From a bacterium (GTDB lineage: Bacteria > JAGOBX01): a stretch of 60,440 bases of DNA. A model generated the notes under the pieces. The model was not told where the DNA came from and ran no database searches. It worked only from the letters and a program-made list of their open reading frames with translations. A program made the translations under genes and the position numbers. Positions 7,299-16,452 of the stretch are shown here, in pieces (the stretch's first letter is position 1; every line of letters begins with the position of its first letter). The stretch covers positions 1 through 60,440 of the forward strand of contig JAKPEO010000028.1 of assembly GCA_029551925.1 (NCBI GenBank), written 5' to 3'.

Positions 7299-7862
7299 AT
7301 GAAGGAAAAAATCGAATTTTTTTTTGATAATTATAATTACGAATTTCTTTTAAAAGAAACTATTCTAATTGTCGGCCATCAGAAATTTTTAAATTTTGCT
7401 ATTAAATCAATAAAAACACAATTATCTAATGATTGGACAAAATCTAATAATTTATTTTTTATAGCGCAGGTTGATAAAAACGCCGTGATGTTGAGCAATA
7501 TGAATATTCAACAAAATATGATACTGCCATTGTTATTTCATAAAAATTATAACGAGACGGAATCGCAAAAAATCATCAATGATTTGGCGGAATTATTTGA
7601 TTTAAAAATTTATGTTAATGTATTTCCTGAAAGTTTGAATATACAGCAGAAAAAAAAATATTCAATTATCCGCGCATTATCTTTGCAGCCGCAAATAATT
7701 ATAATTGACGAATGTTCAACTTTTGAACAGTCCGAATTTTTAGAAATTTGTAAAAAAATTAATGATATGGGAATAGTTGTAATTGCGACAACGGAAATTT
7801 TAACACTTGCAGATTATTATAAAAATATTATAATTATTAATGAAAAAATATGTTCTCATTAG
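7299..7862 (+). CDS. Degenerate ABC-ATPase-like subunit of the MCE system
   Basis: A 187-residue protein in the position of mlaF. It aligns by eye with MlaF-type ATPases: an IFIAQ-like Q-loop region (LFFIAQ, then ENVALPL-like QNMILPLLF), a helical segment, ESLNIQQKKKYSIIRALSLQPQ at the signature position, and IIIIDECST as Walker B with Glu. However, the Walker A site reads IVGHQKFLNF, without GxxGxGKS/T. The LSGGQ motif is LNIQQ, and the H-loop His is replaced (VIATTE). It cannot be expected to bind and hydrolyse ATP normally. No frameshift is apparent, and the gene is tightly packed: 4 bases after mlaE and 13 overlapping the MCE gene. Confidence 0.7.
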   Translation: MKEKIEFFFDNYNYEFLLKETILIVGHQKFLNFAIKSIKTQLSNDWTKSNNLFFIAQVDKNAVMLSNMNIQQNMILPLLFHKNYNETESQKIINDLAELFDLKIYVNVFPESLNIQQKKKYSIIRALSLQPQIIIIDECSTFEQSEFLEICKKINDMGIVVIATTEILTLADYYKNIIIINEKICSH

Positions 7863-9394
7863 CATTTAAGTTTAAACATTTGAATAAGTTTGTATTAACT
7901 TTCATAATAACAAGCAGTTTATTATTTATCGGAATAATTTATTTAATCGGTAATAAACAAAAATGGTTTGCTGAAAAGACCAAATATTATACTTATATTT
8001 ATGACAGTTCAAATATTTCTGCAGGCGTGCCTATAAAAATAGCTGGATTTGACATTGGCTTTGTTGATGAATTAAAACTTATAAAATTAGATAACAAACT
8101 CATTGTGCGCGTAGAATTTTATATTTTAGACAAATACAATGAATATGTTACTCAAGAATCGCGATTAATTTTGTATAAACCGGTAGTGGGTTTTCCGTTT
8201 TTTGAATTAGCGCAGAGCGGCGGAAAAATTATACGAACAGAAAATGATTTAACATTTATCCCAACAATTCGAGAAAATGAAATTATGGTTGGCGCGATGA
8301 ATCTTATGAATGATGTAAAAAATGAATTAATGCCGCTATTGGAAAATGTTAGAAAAATAAGCGAAGAAGTATTGATAATAACAAAACAGATAAACGAGCC
8401 GCATGGCAATATTCAAAAAATAATAGGACACAGCGAATATTTATTGAATAATATAAATTATGGCGAAGGAATAATAAGCAAATTATTAGCGGATACGCAA
8501 TATGCTGCTATGGCAATGAAAATGACAGACCAACTTAACAACATAATGGAAAAAATAAATATTACAATTATTGAATTAAATAAGATTGCCGTGCAGCTCC
8601 CTGAATATTCTAAAGATTTGCATTCTTTGATAAATACTAGCAATGAGCTTTTGAAAAATGTTAATGTTATATTAGGTTCACAAAATATTGATAAAATCAA
8701 TGCGATGGCTGCTACCTTTGAAGATTTAAGCAAAAATTTGAATGTGTTAACCGCTAATTTACGAGATATAACTACTCGTATAAATCGCGGAGAAGGCACA
8801 ATCGGAAAGATAATAACATACGATACAGTATATAATAATGTTGAAACAATAGTTGACGATTTGAAATCAACAATAAAAATTTCAAATGATTGGATAAAGA
8901 AAGTAGATGCATTAAAAATTCAGCCTGGCTTTGAACTCGGTTATAATTTCAAAGAAAAATTCGAACAATATAAAATTAGTTTGGGAGTGGGACGCGATAA
9001 AAAAAGTGGTTTTATGTTTAGCGCTAATATTTTGAATGGTATAGAATTTCAAAATAACCAAACAGCATTTAGGAATACAAATTTAACAGATGCGGAATTT
9101 GACAAATTAAAAGTAACTTTTGACGCTACTTATAAATTACAAATTTATGAATATCCGCTTCGCGTATATTTTGGTATTTTAAATTCTAATTTAGGTGTGG
9201 GTATTGACGCTGATATTTCTAAAAAAATTAATATTATCGCGGCGCTGCGCAAGACAAAAGATTATGAAAAATTGGAAAAGTCATATAATCCTAATTTTTT
9301 TGTAAGTTATGAAATATACAAAAAAATCAATATTTTTAGCGGAATAAATAGTTTATTTAATAAAAATGAGTTTGTAGCGGGGATAAAATATTAA
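7850..9394 (+). CDS. MCE/MlaD-family lipid transport protein with barrel-like C-terminus
   Basis: A 514-residue envelope protein. Residues about 12-33 are one transmembrane anchor. An MCE domain follows (about 42-120: YDSSNISAGVPIKIAGFDIGFVDEL, then KPVVGFPFFEL). Residues about 140-350 are helical and coiled-coil-like, typical of MCE needle or tether regions. From about 360 to the end, alternating hydrophobic strands with Gly/Tyr turns (FELGYNFKE, YKISLGVG, LRVYFGIL, NFFVSYEI, FVAGIKY) and a terminal Tyr look like an outer-membrane beta-barrel. That part is inference. It would let one protein bridge both membranes. It overlaps the ATPase-like gene by 13 bases. Confidence 0.85.
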   Translation: MFSLAFKFKHLNKFVLTFIITSSLLFIGIIYLIGNKQKWFAEKTKYYTYIYDSSNISAGVPIKIAGFDIGFVDELKLIKLDNKLIVRVEFYILDKYNEYVTQESRLILYKPVVGFPFFELAQSGGKIIRTENDLTFIPTIRENEIMVGAMNLMNDVKNELMPLLENVRKISEEVLIITKQINEPHGNIQKIIGHSEYLLNNINYGEGIISKLLADTQYAAMAMKMTDQLNNIMEKINITIIELNKIAVQLPEYSKDLHSLINTSNELLKNVNVILGSQNIDKINAMAATFEDLSKNLNVLTANLRDITTRINRGEGTIGKIITYDTVYNNVETIVDDLKSTIKISNDWIKKVDALKIQPGFELGYNFKEKFEQYKISLGVGRDKKSGFMFSANILNGIEFQNNQTAFRNTNLTDAEFDKLKVTFDATYKLQIYEYPLRVYFGILNSNLGVGIDADISKKINIIAALRKTKDYEKLEKSYNPNFFVSYEIYKKINIFSGINSLFNKNEFVAGIKY

Positions 9395-9395
9395 A

Positions 9396-10532
9396 ATGCC
9401 TAATATGATTCTTGATAATTTTTCCGAATTATTATTGGCTATAAAAGAAGACGAAATTTTAAAAAAGAAATTAATAGATATATGCAAATTACCAGCGCAG
9501 CAGCGGATAGTAGAGGCGGAAAAATTAAGTTTTGAAAATAAGCAATTAACGCTTGCATCAGTAATGCATTTATTGAAAAATGATTTGATTGCCAATGAAA
9601 TTGTAAAATATCTTACTGAAACAGATAAAAAAACAGAAAAAAAATTTTTAGATATTATTAAAGAAAAACCGCTGATATTTATTATTCCTTTAATTGCGAT
9701 AGTAATAATTCTTGCAGTTATGGTAGTTGTTAAAAGCGGCGGCAAAACCAATCATCCGACCGGCGCGATGACAATAGAAGTTAATAATAAATTAGTGCTG
9801 CCTACAAATTATCAGAGTTCGCCGTTAGTAGAATATCAAAAAATTATGAATGAAAAAGACGAACAATCTGTAATACTTAAAATCGAGAAATTTTTTGAAA
9901 AGTTTCCGAATAGCGATTATACAGAAGATTTAAAGGTCAAGTATCTGACTTTACTTTTTAAGACAAATCAAACTGATAAGATCCCGATATTTCTTGAAAA
10001 AAATATGGATTACAATCAGCGGTATTTTTTTCAGAAAATAGATGTATTATTAGACAATAATTATTTAGATTATCCTAAAAAATTAATCACTGAACAATTG
10101 ACATTAAATTATGATTTAACGACTAAATTAAAATTAAAATTTTATTTAGCGCGTATAAATGATTTGCAGAAAAAATATAATCTTGCGCTGCATAGTTATT
10201 TAGAAGTATTGAAAGATGCTGAGAAGACATTCGAATATTACGACGAAATATTTTTGAGATTATCGAATATTTATAGAACTGAACGCAATGACAAAAAACT
10301 CGAAAATATTTTGATAAATGCGGCAAATAATGCGAAGGATTTAAGATACAAGGTTTTGGCGCTTATGATGTATAGCGAACTATTATCAGCAAAAGGCGAA
10401 GTAAAAAAAATGAAAGATTTATGTCAGCAGATATTGAATCTACCTGAACAGCGAATAACTTACAATTTATTAGGCAGGCAATTTTATACATCGTATAGTT
10501 TCGCTACTTTTATGATGAATAAAATTGACTGA
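9396..10532 (+). CDS. Single-pass membrane protein with TPR-like periplasmic domain
   Basis: A 378-residue protein, not recognised by name. The cytoplasmic N-terminus (about 85 residues, helical) leads into one transmembrane segment (about 89-112, IFIIPLIAIVIILAVMVVV). A large helical domain follows with TPR-like features such as KNLALHSYLEVLKDAEK and paired FYLARI/YDEIFLRLSNIY helices. It starts one base after the MCE gene stop, so it is probably part of that operon and could be an accessory scaffold of the lipid transporter. That is context-based inference. Confidence 0.6.
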   Translation: MPNMILDNFSELLLAIKEDEILKKKLIDICKLPAQQRIVEAEKLSFENKQLTLASVMHLLKNDLIANEIVKYLTETDKKTEKKFLDIIKEKPLIFIIPLIAIVIILAVMVVVKSGGKTNHPTGAMTIEVNNKLVLPTNYQSSPLVEYQKIMNEKDEQSVILKIEKFFEKFPNSDYTEDLKVKYLTLLFKTNQTDKIPIFLEKNMDYNQRYFFQKIDVLLDNNYLDYPKKLITEQLTLNYDLTTKLKLKFYLARINDLQKKYNLALHSYLEVLKDAEKTFEYYDEIFLRLSNIYRTERNDKKLENILINAANNAKDLRYKVLALMMYSELLSAKGEVKKMKDLCQQILNLPEQRITYNLLGRQFYTSYSFATFMMNKID

Positions 10533-10638
10533 TACGCTAAAATCTGTATTATTCACGATTTTTAATTTTTATTTCACTGATAAGAATACAATGCGGCTAT
10601 TTGTTATTATGTTTAGAATATTTTATTATTTATTTTAA

Positions 10639-10666
10639 TTGATATTTTTAGTTGGACGATTATAAT
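10639..10666 (+). promoter_or_regulatory. Candidate aminotransferase promoter
   Basis: TTGATA (10639-10644), 16 bases, TATAAT (10661-10666), 55 bases before the ATG at 10722. A second, weaker pair (TTGACT at 10525, TATTAT at 10547) lies further upstream. Confidence 0.5.
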
Positions 10667-10721
10667 TATTTGTCATCGAACCAAAAAATGTATTTTTAAA
10701 AAAAGCAGATATAGAATAAAA

Positions 10722-11903
10722 ATGAATATCAAATTTAATCGTCATATAAATAATTTAAAACAGTCTGATATTCGGCGGATGAGTATAGAATGCGCTAAAC
10801 ATCCGCAGGGCATTAATTTAAGTCAAGGTATTTGCGATTTAGAGTTGTCCGAACAACTTATCAGCGCTGTTGATAAAGCAATACGCGATGGCTATAATAT
10901 TTACACGCGTTATGATGGATTAGACGAATTAAGAACAGCAGTAGCAAGAAAATTAAAAATATATAATCAACTTGACTACAATCAGGAAAAAGAAATACTT
11001 ATAACAAATGGCTCAACTGGCGGTTTTTATATAGCATTAGCAGGATTATTTGAAAAAGGCGACAGCATAATTTTATTTGAGCCGTATTACGGATATCATT
11101 ACAATACGATTTTAAGTTTGGGGCTTAATCCTATTACTTGCGAATTAAATTATAATGACAAAAAAAATCAATGGCTTATAAATTTTGAAAAATTATCAGA
11201 GTTAATAGAAAAAAATAAAACTGTCAAAGCAATAGTAATAAACACTCCTGCAAATCCGAACGGCAAAATATTTTCAAAAGAAGAAATAAAAAAAATATTT
11301 GAAATATTAGAAAAAAACGATATTTTTTTAATAACTGACGAGATTTATGAATACATTATTTTTGATAATAACGAGCATATCAGCCCAGCGGCTGTATCAG
11401 CAAACAAAGAAAAAGTTTTGACTATTGGTGGTTTTTCAAAAACTTTTAGCATTACTGGGTGGCGTTTAGGTTATCTTTGCGCGTGTGAAGAAATAATTAC
11501 AAAACTCGGAATATTAAATGATTTGATTTATATATGCGCTCCTGCGCCTTTGCAAAAAGCGGTTGCTGATATTTTAATTCAAAGCGATTGTACGTTTAAA
11601 GAATTAAAAGATTTTTATCAAAACAATCGAGATATTTTAGTCAATACTTTAAATGAAATTGGATTAACGCCGTGCGTCCCAGAAGGCGCTTATTATTTAC
11701 TCGCTGATATTTCTAAATTGAATTGCAAAAATAGCAGACAGGCAGCTGATATGATATTGCAAAATACCGGCGTTGCTACTGTGCCGGGCTCTGCGTTTTT
11801 TAACACTAAATCAGGCGAACGATTTGTTCGCTTTTGCTTTGCTAAAAAAAAAGACATTCTTTTACGCGCTTGCGAGCAATTAAAAAAACTATCATTTTTT
11901 TAA
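10722..11903 (+). CDS. Class I PLP-dependent aminotransferase (AspC family)
   Basis: A 393-residue fold-type I aminotransferase. The N-terminal INLSQGICD loop, YTRYDGLDELR, NGSTGGFYIAL (PLP phosphate site), NTPANPNGKIFS, ITDEIYEYI (Asp/Tyr contacting PLP) and GGFSKTFSITGWRLGYL with the Schiff-base Lys identify it. RFVRFCFA near the end holds the carboxylate-binding Arg. It resembles the aspartate/aromatic/methionine aminotransferase group (PatA, YbdL, kynurenine type), so the amino donor cannot be fixed from sequence. It has its own promoter and no operon partner. Confidence 0.9.
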   Translation: MNIKFNRHINNLKQSDIRRMSIECAKHPQGINLSQGICDLELSEQLISAVDKAIRDGYNIYTRYDGLDELRTAVARKLKIYNQLDYNQEKEILITNGSTGGFYIALAGLFEKGDSIILFEPYYGYHYNTILSLGLNPITCELNYNDKKNQWLINFEKLSELIEKNKTVKAIVINTPANPNGKIFSKEEIKKIFEILEKNDIFLITDEIYEYIIFDNNEHISPAAVSANKEKVLTIGGFSKTFSITGWRLGYLCACEEIITKLGILNDLIYICAPAPLQKAVADILIQSDCTFKELKDFYQNNRDILVNTLNEIGLTPCVPEGAYYLLADISKLNCKNSRQAADMILQNTGVATVPGSAFFNTKSGERFVRFCFAKKKDILLRACEQLKKLSFF

Positions 11904-12043
11904 AATGCAAAAACTAAATTCTTTTTGTAAAAAATATTTTTTTATTTATTGGTTAGAATAGAAAAAATAAAGCATCAGAAAAATTCTAAATAATTATTTT
12001 CAAATCTAAAAAAAAGAAAATCCATATTTCTGCTAGTAAAAAA

Positions 12044-12175
12044 ATGGTTAAATCACATTCATCAGAGCTAATAGAGTTAATTTTAATGGCGTTTATTGAA
12101 TTGTCATATAAAAATCAATTTTTAAAAAAAAATCATATTCAAGTGCAATTTAATAATATGATAAAAAAAAACTAA
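12044..12175 (+). other. Small unassigned ORF in a 359-base spacer
   Basis: A 43-codon ORF (MVKSHSSELIELILMAF start) whose frame is open upstream to about 11984. No ribosome binding site is evident and the protein is not recognised. It occupies the centre of the gap between the aminotransferase and the J-domain gene. It could be a real small protein or a gene remnant. Apart from the promoter at 12187, nothing else is visible in the gap. Confidence 0.2.
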
Positions 12176-12186
12176 CGCAAAAAAAA

Positions 12187-12215
12187 TTGACAATTTCCAA
12201 AAAATGGTCTATATT
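12187..12215 (+). promoter_or_regulatory. Strong sigma-70-type promoter
   Basis: TTGACA (12187-12192), 17 bases, TATATT (12210-12215): a consensus -35 with optimal spacing, followed by GGAAGG and the ATG at 12263 of the J-domain gene. Confidence 0.7.
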
Positions 12216-12262
12216 CAAAATAAGAAAAATAGGAAAAAAGAGAAAAATAGGAAGGTAAGAAT

Positions 12263-12865
12263 ATGAACGGAAAAAATAATAAAATTCTTGATGATAATAA
12301 ATTAAATAAAATTTCATATTATTATGCCTTATTCGATATTGACGAAAATGCGCCAGAAGAATTATTAAAAAAAAATTATAGAAAACTTGTTCTAAAATAT
12401 CATCCCGATAAAAATACTTCGCCAGAAGCAGTTGATATTTTAAAAGAAATTAATGAAGCGTATCACTACATAATCGAATACAGAAAATCTCAAACTGAAT
12501 TTGATAATCATCATAATGGCGTTTCTTCTTCGATTTTTAAAAAGAACAAATCTAAAAAAAGAAAAGGCACAATATCCCCAAAAACGCAAGTATATGCAGC
12601 GCCGTGGGGCGAAATTTATTATGATTTGCAAACTTATGAATATTCAATCGTCAGATTTTTAATAAATTTAACCAATATTCCAGACTATAAATTGCGCATA
12701 CAAATAAGAGAAATTTTAACTACAAATCTTAAAACTAAAAATTTTTTTACATTGAACAAGATTATAGATTGTATCATAAAATCTTCGATTGCAGTCAAAG
12801 AATGGGCTGTTAACGCTCTATTTAAAAATATCGGTTCAAATTATTTGCTTCAATATATATCTTAA
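12263..12865 (+). CDS. J-domain (DnaJ-like) protein
   Basis: A 200-residue protein with an N-terminal J domain (about 18-80). It includes YYALFDIDENAPEELLKKNYRK helix I-II, the HPD triad at 47-49 that stimulates Hsp70 ATPase activity, and INEAYHYI helix III. A basic linker follows (KKNKSKKRKG). The C-terminal 100 residues have no Gly/Phe region, zinc fingers or DnaJ substrate domain. It is therefore a class III J protein that probably recruits DnaK to a specific client. A strong promoter and GGAAGG ribosome binding site precede it, and it is a single-gene unit. Confidence 0.85.
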   Translation: MNGKNNKILDDNKLNKISYYYALFDIDENAPEELLKKNYRKLVLKYHPDKNTSPEAVDILKEINEAYHYIIEYRKSQTEFDNHHNGVSSSIFKKNKSKKRKGTISPKTQVYAAPWGEIYYDLQTYEYSIVRFLINLTNIPDYKLRIQIREILTTNLKTKNFFTLNKIIDCIIKSSIAVKEWAVNALFKNIGSNYLLQYIS

Positions 12866-12940
12866 AATTAACTTATAAATTAAAAACAAAATTAGTTATG
12901 TGAATTAATGATTGAGTGAAAAAACAAAAAAATTCCGCGT

Positions 12941-13471
12941 TTATAAATATAAATTTTCAAATTCTAATAATTTTTTTTTGATATTTATTCCTGCTTGAAA
13001 ATTGCCGAGCATGCCATTTGATTTAATTACGCGATGGCAGGGAAAAATAATAGGAAACGGATTTTTTGCCATAGCATTGCCTACTGCTCGACTATAATTT
13101 TTGTTATATCCCGCTAATTCCGCTAATTTTGAATAGCTAATAGTATCGCCGTATTTTGTATTATTGTATAAACAAAATAATATTTTCCGTTCAAAATTTG
13201 AACATTTGCTAAAATCAAAATCACTGAAATCTATTTCAATTTTTTTCAATTTGAAAATATCGTCTAAATAATCAAAAATTTTTTTTATAATTTTTTTATG
13301 ACGGTGTATTAACAAAACATTTTGTATTATTTTAATTTTTGTTTTAGCGAATACATTTTTAAAATATATCCGTGATAATTTTATTATTTGATCATTTTGG
13401 TTTTTATCAATTTTAAACGCCAAAATTAAATCGCAAATTTTTTCTACCTTATATTCGCAAAAATACAACAT
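12941..13471 (-). CDS. ogt: Methylated-DNA--protein-cysteine S-methyltransferase
   Basis: Repairs O6-alkylguanine by transferring the alkyl group to its own cysteine. The DNA-binding helix region (YSKLAELAGYNKNYSRAVGNAMAKNPFPIIFPCHRVI) contains the acceptor Cys in PCHRV and the Arg finger in YSRAVGNAM. The start is taken at the ATG at 13471, giving 176 residues. A longer frame from 13561 would run 80 bases into secA coding sequence. Eleven bases separate it from the secA stop, so it is probably the last gene of the fabD-TPR-secA operon. Confidence 0.92.
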   Translation of the reverse strand: MLYFCEYKVEKICDLILAFKIDKNQNDQIIKLSRIYFKNVFAKTKIKIIQNVLLIHRHKKIIKKIFDYLDDIFKLKKIEIDFSDFDFSKCSNFERKILFCLYNNTKYGDTISYSKLAELAGYNKNYSRAVGNAMAKNPFPIIFPCHRVIKSNGMLGNFQAGINIKKKLLEFENLYL

Positions 13472-13481
13472 AAAAAAATAT

Positions 13482-16448
13482 TTATTTATTTTGACCGCAG
13501 CATTTTTTGTATTTTTTACCGCTGCCGCAAGGACAAGGTGTATTTCTTCCAATTTTTTCAATATCCATATTCGCCATTTTTGAAGAAGCAGCGCTTATAT
13601 TTTTAGCTGCAACTGTTTTTTTACGTTCTTCAAATGCTCCACTGTTGTCCGAATGTTTGGTTTCTGTAATACGATATGAAGACGAAATCATTTCGCGTTC
13701 TTTTCGTTCATCTTCATCAGAAGATATTGTTATTTTCAATTTAAAAAGATATTCGATTATGGTTTCTTTAATATTTCTAATCATTCCCCCGAACATTTGC
13801 ATACTCTGATTTTTATAAGCCACTACCGGATCTTTCGATGCCCACCCCTGTAAATGTATGCCTTCTTTTAAATAATCCAAATTATGCAGATGGTCTTTCC
13901 AATTTTCATCTAATATTCTTAACATAATGACTCTTAAAAAGTAATTCACATCTTTTTCAGGGATTAATTGTATGCGTTCGTTAAATAATTTTTTCCCTTC
14001 ATCAGCAAGAAAATTAAATAATTCCTGTTGCATTGATATTTCGGACAGTTCGTTTTTCTTTCTATATAAATCAAATGAAAATGTTTTATAAAAAATATCT
14101 ATTAATCCGTCAATATCCCATTCTGTATAATGTTTTTTTTCCGGGCAATATTCCAACACAAGATTTTCTATTACTTCTTCCATTACTTCAATAAAGTAAT
14201 TTTTCAAATTTTCTTCAACTAATATTTTTTTGCGTTCTTTATAAATAATATCGCGCTGCGTGTTCATTACATTATCAAAGTCAATAAGATGTTTTCTAAT
14301 TTCAAAATTATGCGCTTCGACTTTTTTTTGAGCGCGTTCTATTGCTTTTGAAATAAACGGATGTTGTATCTCTTGCGTATCGTCCATTCCCAAACGTTCC
14401 ATTATTCCTGCTACTCTATCAGACCCAAACAATCTCATTAAATCATCGTCTAATGCCACAAAAAACACAGTTTCTCCCGGGTCTCCTTGTCTGCCTGCAC
14501 GACCGCGCAACTGATTATCTATTCTTCGTGCTTCGTGCCGTTCAGTGCCGATAACTAACAATCCACCGAGTTCCGCTACGCCTTCGCCTAATACTATATC
14601 AGTTCCTCGACCAGCCATATTAGTTGCTATTGTTATAGAATTTTTCAATCCGGCATTTGCAATAATTTCCGCTTCGCGCTCGTGATATTTAGCGTTTAAT
14701 ACGCTGTGCGTCAATCCACAGCGCGTAAGCATCTTGCTTAATAATTCAGATACTTCAATTGAAATTGTGCCGACCAAAATCGGTCTGCCTACTTTATGGT
14801 TTTCTTTGATTAATTCTACTACTGCTTGATATTTGCCGTTTTTCGTGCGATAAATTTTGTCGTCATAATCTTTTCGACAGACCGGCATATTTGTTGGAAT
14901 AACTACTACATCGAGTTTGTATATTTCCCAAAATTCTTGCGCTTTTGTATCCGCTGTGTCTGTTATACTGGCGAGTTTTGAATACATTCTAAAATAATTT
15001 TGCAATGTGATAGTCGCTAATGTTTGCGATTCCATTTCTACTTTCAAGCCCTCTTTTGCTTCAATTGCCTGATGCAGTCCGTCAGACCATCTACGGCCCG
15101 GCATCAAGCGTCCGGTAAATTCATCAACTATCACTATTTTTCCATCTTTAACAATATAATCAACTTCTTTTTTAAAAAGATTATGGGCTCTCAACATCTG
15201 ATGAATGTGGTGGACAATACGCATATTTTCAACTGAAAATAAATCCGGCATATTCAAAAATTTTTCGCATTTGCGCGCACCGGTCTCTGTTAGTGCCACA
15301 GAATTAGATTTTTCATCAATCCAATAATCGCCGGTTTCTATAATTTGTTCGTTTTCTTCTTTGCGTTCGCCTTTGACAAGATAAGGAAATAATTTATTAA
15401 TTTTATAATATTTTTCCGTAGTGTCTTCCGCTGCGCCTGATATAATCAAAGGCGTGCGCGCTTCGTCAATCAATATAGAGTCAACTTCGTCGATAATAGC
15501 AAAATTATGCCCACGTTGCACGCAGTGATCAATAGATACTACCATATTATCACGCAAATAATCAAAGCCAAATTCACTATTAGTTCCAAAGGTAATACTG
15601 CATTTATACGCTTTGATTTTTTCGTTATGGGGCATTTCATTCAAAATCAAGCCAACGCTGCGTCCTAAAAAATTATATAATTCGCCCATCCAGATACTGT
15701 CGCGTTTTGCTAAATATTCATTAACAGTCACCATATGTACGCCTAAATCAGTAAGCGAATTTAGATATACCGCTAATGTCGCAACAAGCGTTTTACCTTC
15801 GCCTGTTTTCATTTCAGCGATTTTCCCTTGATGTAAAACCATTCCGCCCATTAATTGCACATCAAAATGCCGCAAGCCCAATCTACGCATTGACGCTTCC
15901 CGAACAATTGCAAATGCTTCTGGCAAAATAATGTTCAAAGGATTTTCATTATCTACATTTTTCAAATAATCATTCCAATTTTTTGTTAAATCATTTTCTA
16001 ATTGCCGCAAATTTATTTTTAAATAATTTTCTATTCTTTTTTTTAAATCATTTATGAGTTTATCAAGCCGTGCATCAATTAAAGAATTCATTATAACATT
16101 ACGCATTTTGTCTTTTTGATATTTTTTGTCTAATTCTTCGCGATTATCTAAAAATAATTTTTTATAGCGTTTAGCATATTCGTCAACAGCACTCTCGCCT
16201 TTTTTTTGAAGCGCGCTATAAGCATTTATAATTTGACGATTCAGCCCGTCTATATAATTTTCCGGTATCTCGGTTTTTATATAATCAATAAATCGCGATG
16301 TGCAATTTTTTAAATCGTCGTTTGAATAATCTAAAAATAAAATTTCCATAGCATTGATTAAATTAACAGCAGGTAGTAATTTTTTTATATCGCGTTCATG
16401 CTTGCTACCAAATATTTTTTTTAATGTATTTTGAATTGTAGTCAACAT
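13482..16448 (-). CDS. secA: Preprotein translocase ATPase SecA
   Basis: Motor of the Sec translocon: couples ATP hydrolysis to export of unfolded proteins through SecYEG. At 988 residues it is longer than the roughly 900 usual. Walker A is MKTGEGKT (about 213-220), Walker B is IIDEVDSILIDEARTPL, and the helicase motifs VGTISIEVSE, TNMAGRGTDI and LRGRAGRQGDPG are present. The C-terminus ends in the zinc-binding PCPCGSGKKYKKCCG used for SecB or lipid contact. Compared with E. coli SecA, whose Walker Lys is residue 108, about 110 extra residues lie between residue 60 and LPEAFAIVREAS, mostly charged helix. Preceded by a TPR gene four bases away. Confidence 0.98.
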   Translation of the reverse strand: MLTTIQNTLKKIFGSKHERDIKKLLPAVNLINAMEILFLDYSNDDLKNCTSRFIDYIKTEIPENYIDGLNRQIINAYSALQKKGESAVDEYAKRYKKLFLDNREELDKKYQKDKMRNVIMNSLIDARLDKLINDLKKRIENYLKINLRQLENDLTKNWNDYLKNVDNENPLNIILPEAFAIVREASMRRLGLRHFDVQLMGGMVLHQGKIAEMKTGEGKTLVATLAVYLNSLTDLGVHMVTVNEYLAKRDSIWMGELYNFLGRSVGLILNEMPHNEKIKAYKCSITFGTNSEFGFDYLRDNMVVSIDHCVQRGHNFAIIDEVDSILIDEARTPLIISGAAEDTTEKYYKINKLFPYLVKGERKEENEQIIETGDYWIDEKSNSVALTETGARKCEKFLNMPDLFSVENMRIVHHIHQMLRAHNLFKKEVDYIVKDGKIVIVDEFTGRLMPGRRWSDGLHQAIEAKEGLKVEMESQTLATITLQNYFRMYSKLASITDTADTKAQEFWEIYKLDVVVIPTNMPVCRKDYDDKIYRTKNGKYQAVVELIKENHKVGRPILVGTISIEVSELLSKMLTRCGLTHSVLNAKYHEREAEIIANAGLKNSITIATNMAGRGTDIVLGEGVAELGGLLVIGTERHEARRIDNQLRGRAGRQGDPGETVFFVALDDDLMRLFGSDRVAGIMERLGMDDTQEIQHPFISKAIERAQKKVEAHNFEIRKHLIDFDNVMNTQRDIIYKERKKILVEENLKNYFIEVMEEVIENLVLEYCPEKKHYTEWDIDGLIDIFYKTFSFDLYRKKNELSEISMQQELFNFLADEGKKLFNERIQLIPEKDVNYFLRVIMLRILDENWKDHLHNLDYLKEGIHLQGWASKDPVVAYKNQSMQMFGGMIRNIKETIIEYLFKLKITISSDEDERKEREMISSSYRITETKHSDNSGAFEERKKTVAAKNISAASSKMANMDIEKIGRNTPCPCGSGKKYKKCCGQNK

Positions 16449-16452
16449 ATTA

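Noticed and set aside
9353-9751. 132-codon minus-strand ORF across the MCE/TPR boundary
   Set aside because: Opposite two well-supported plus-strand genes; composition reflects the antisense of AT-rich coding.
13472-13561. Extended N-terminus of ogt
   Set aside because: Lies inside secA coding sequence and codes for the frame-shifted SEC-C region; the ATG at 13471 gives the expected length.
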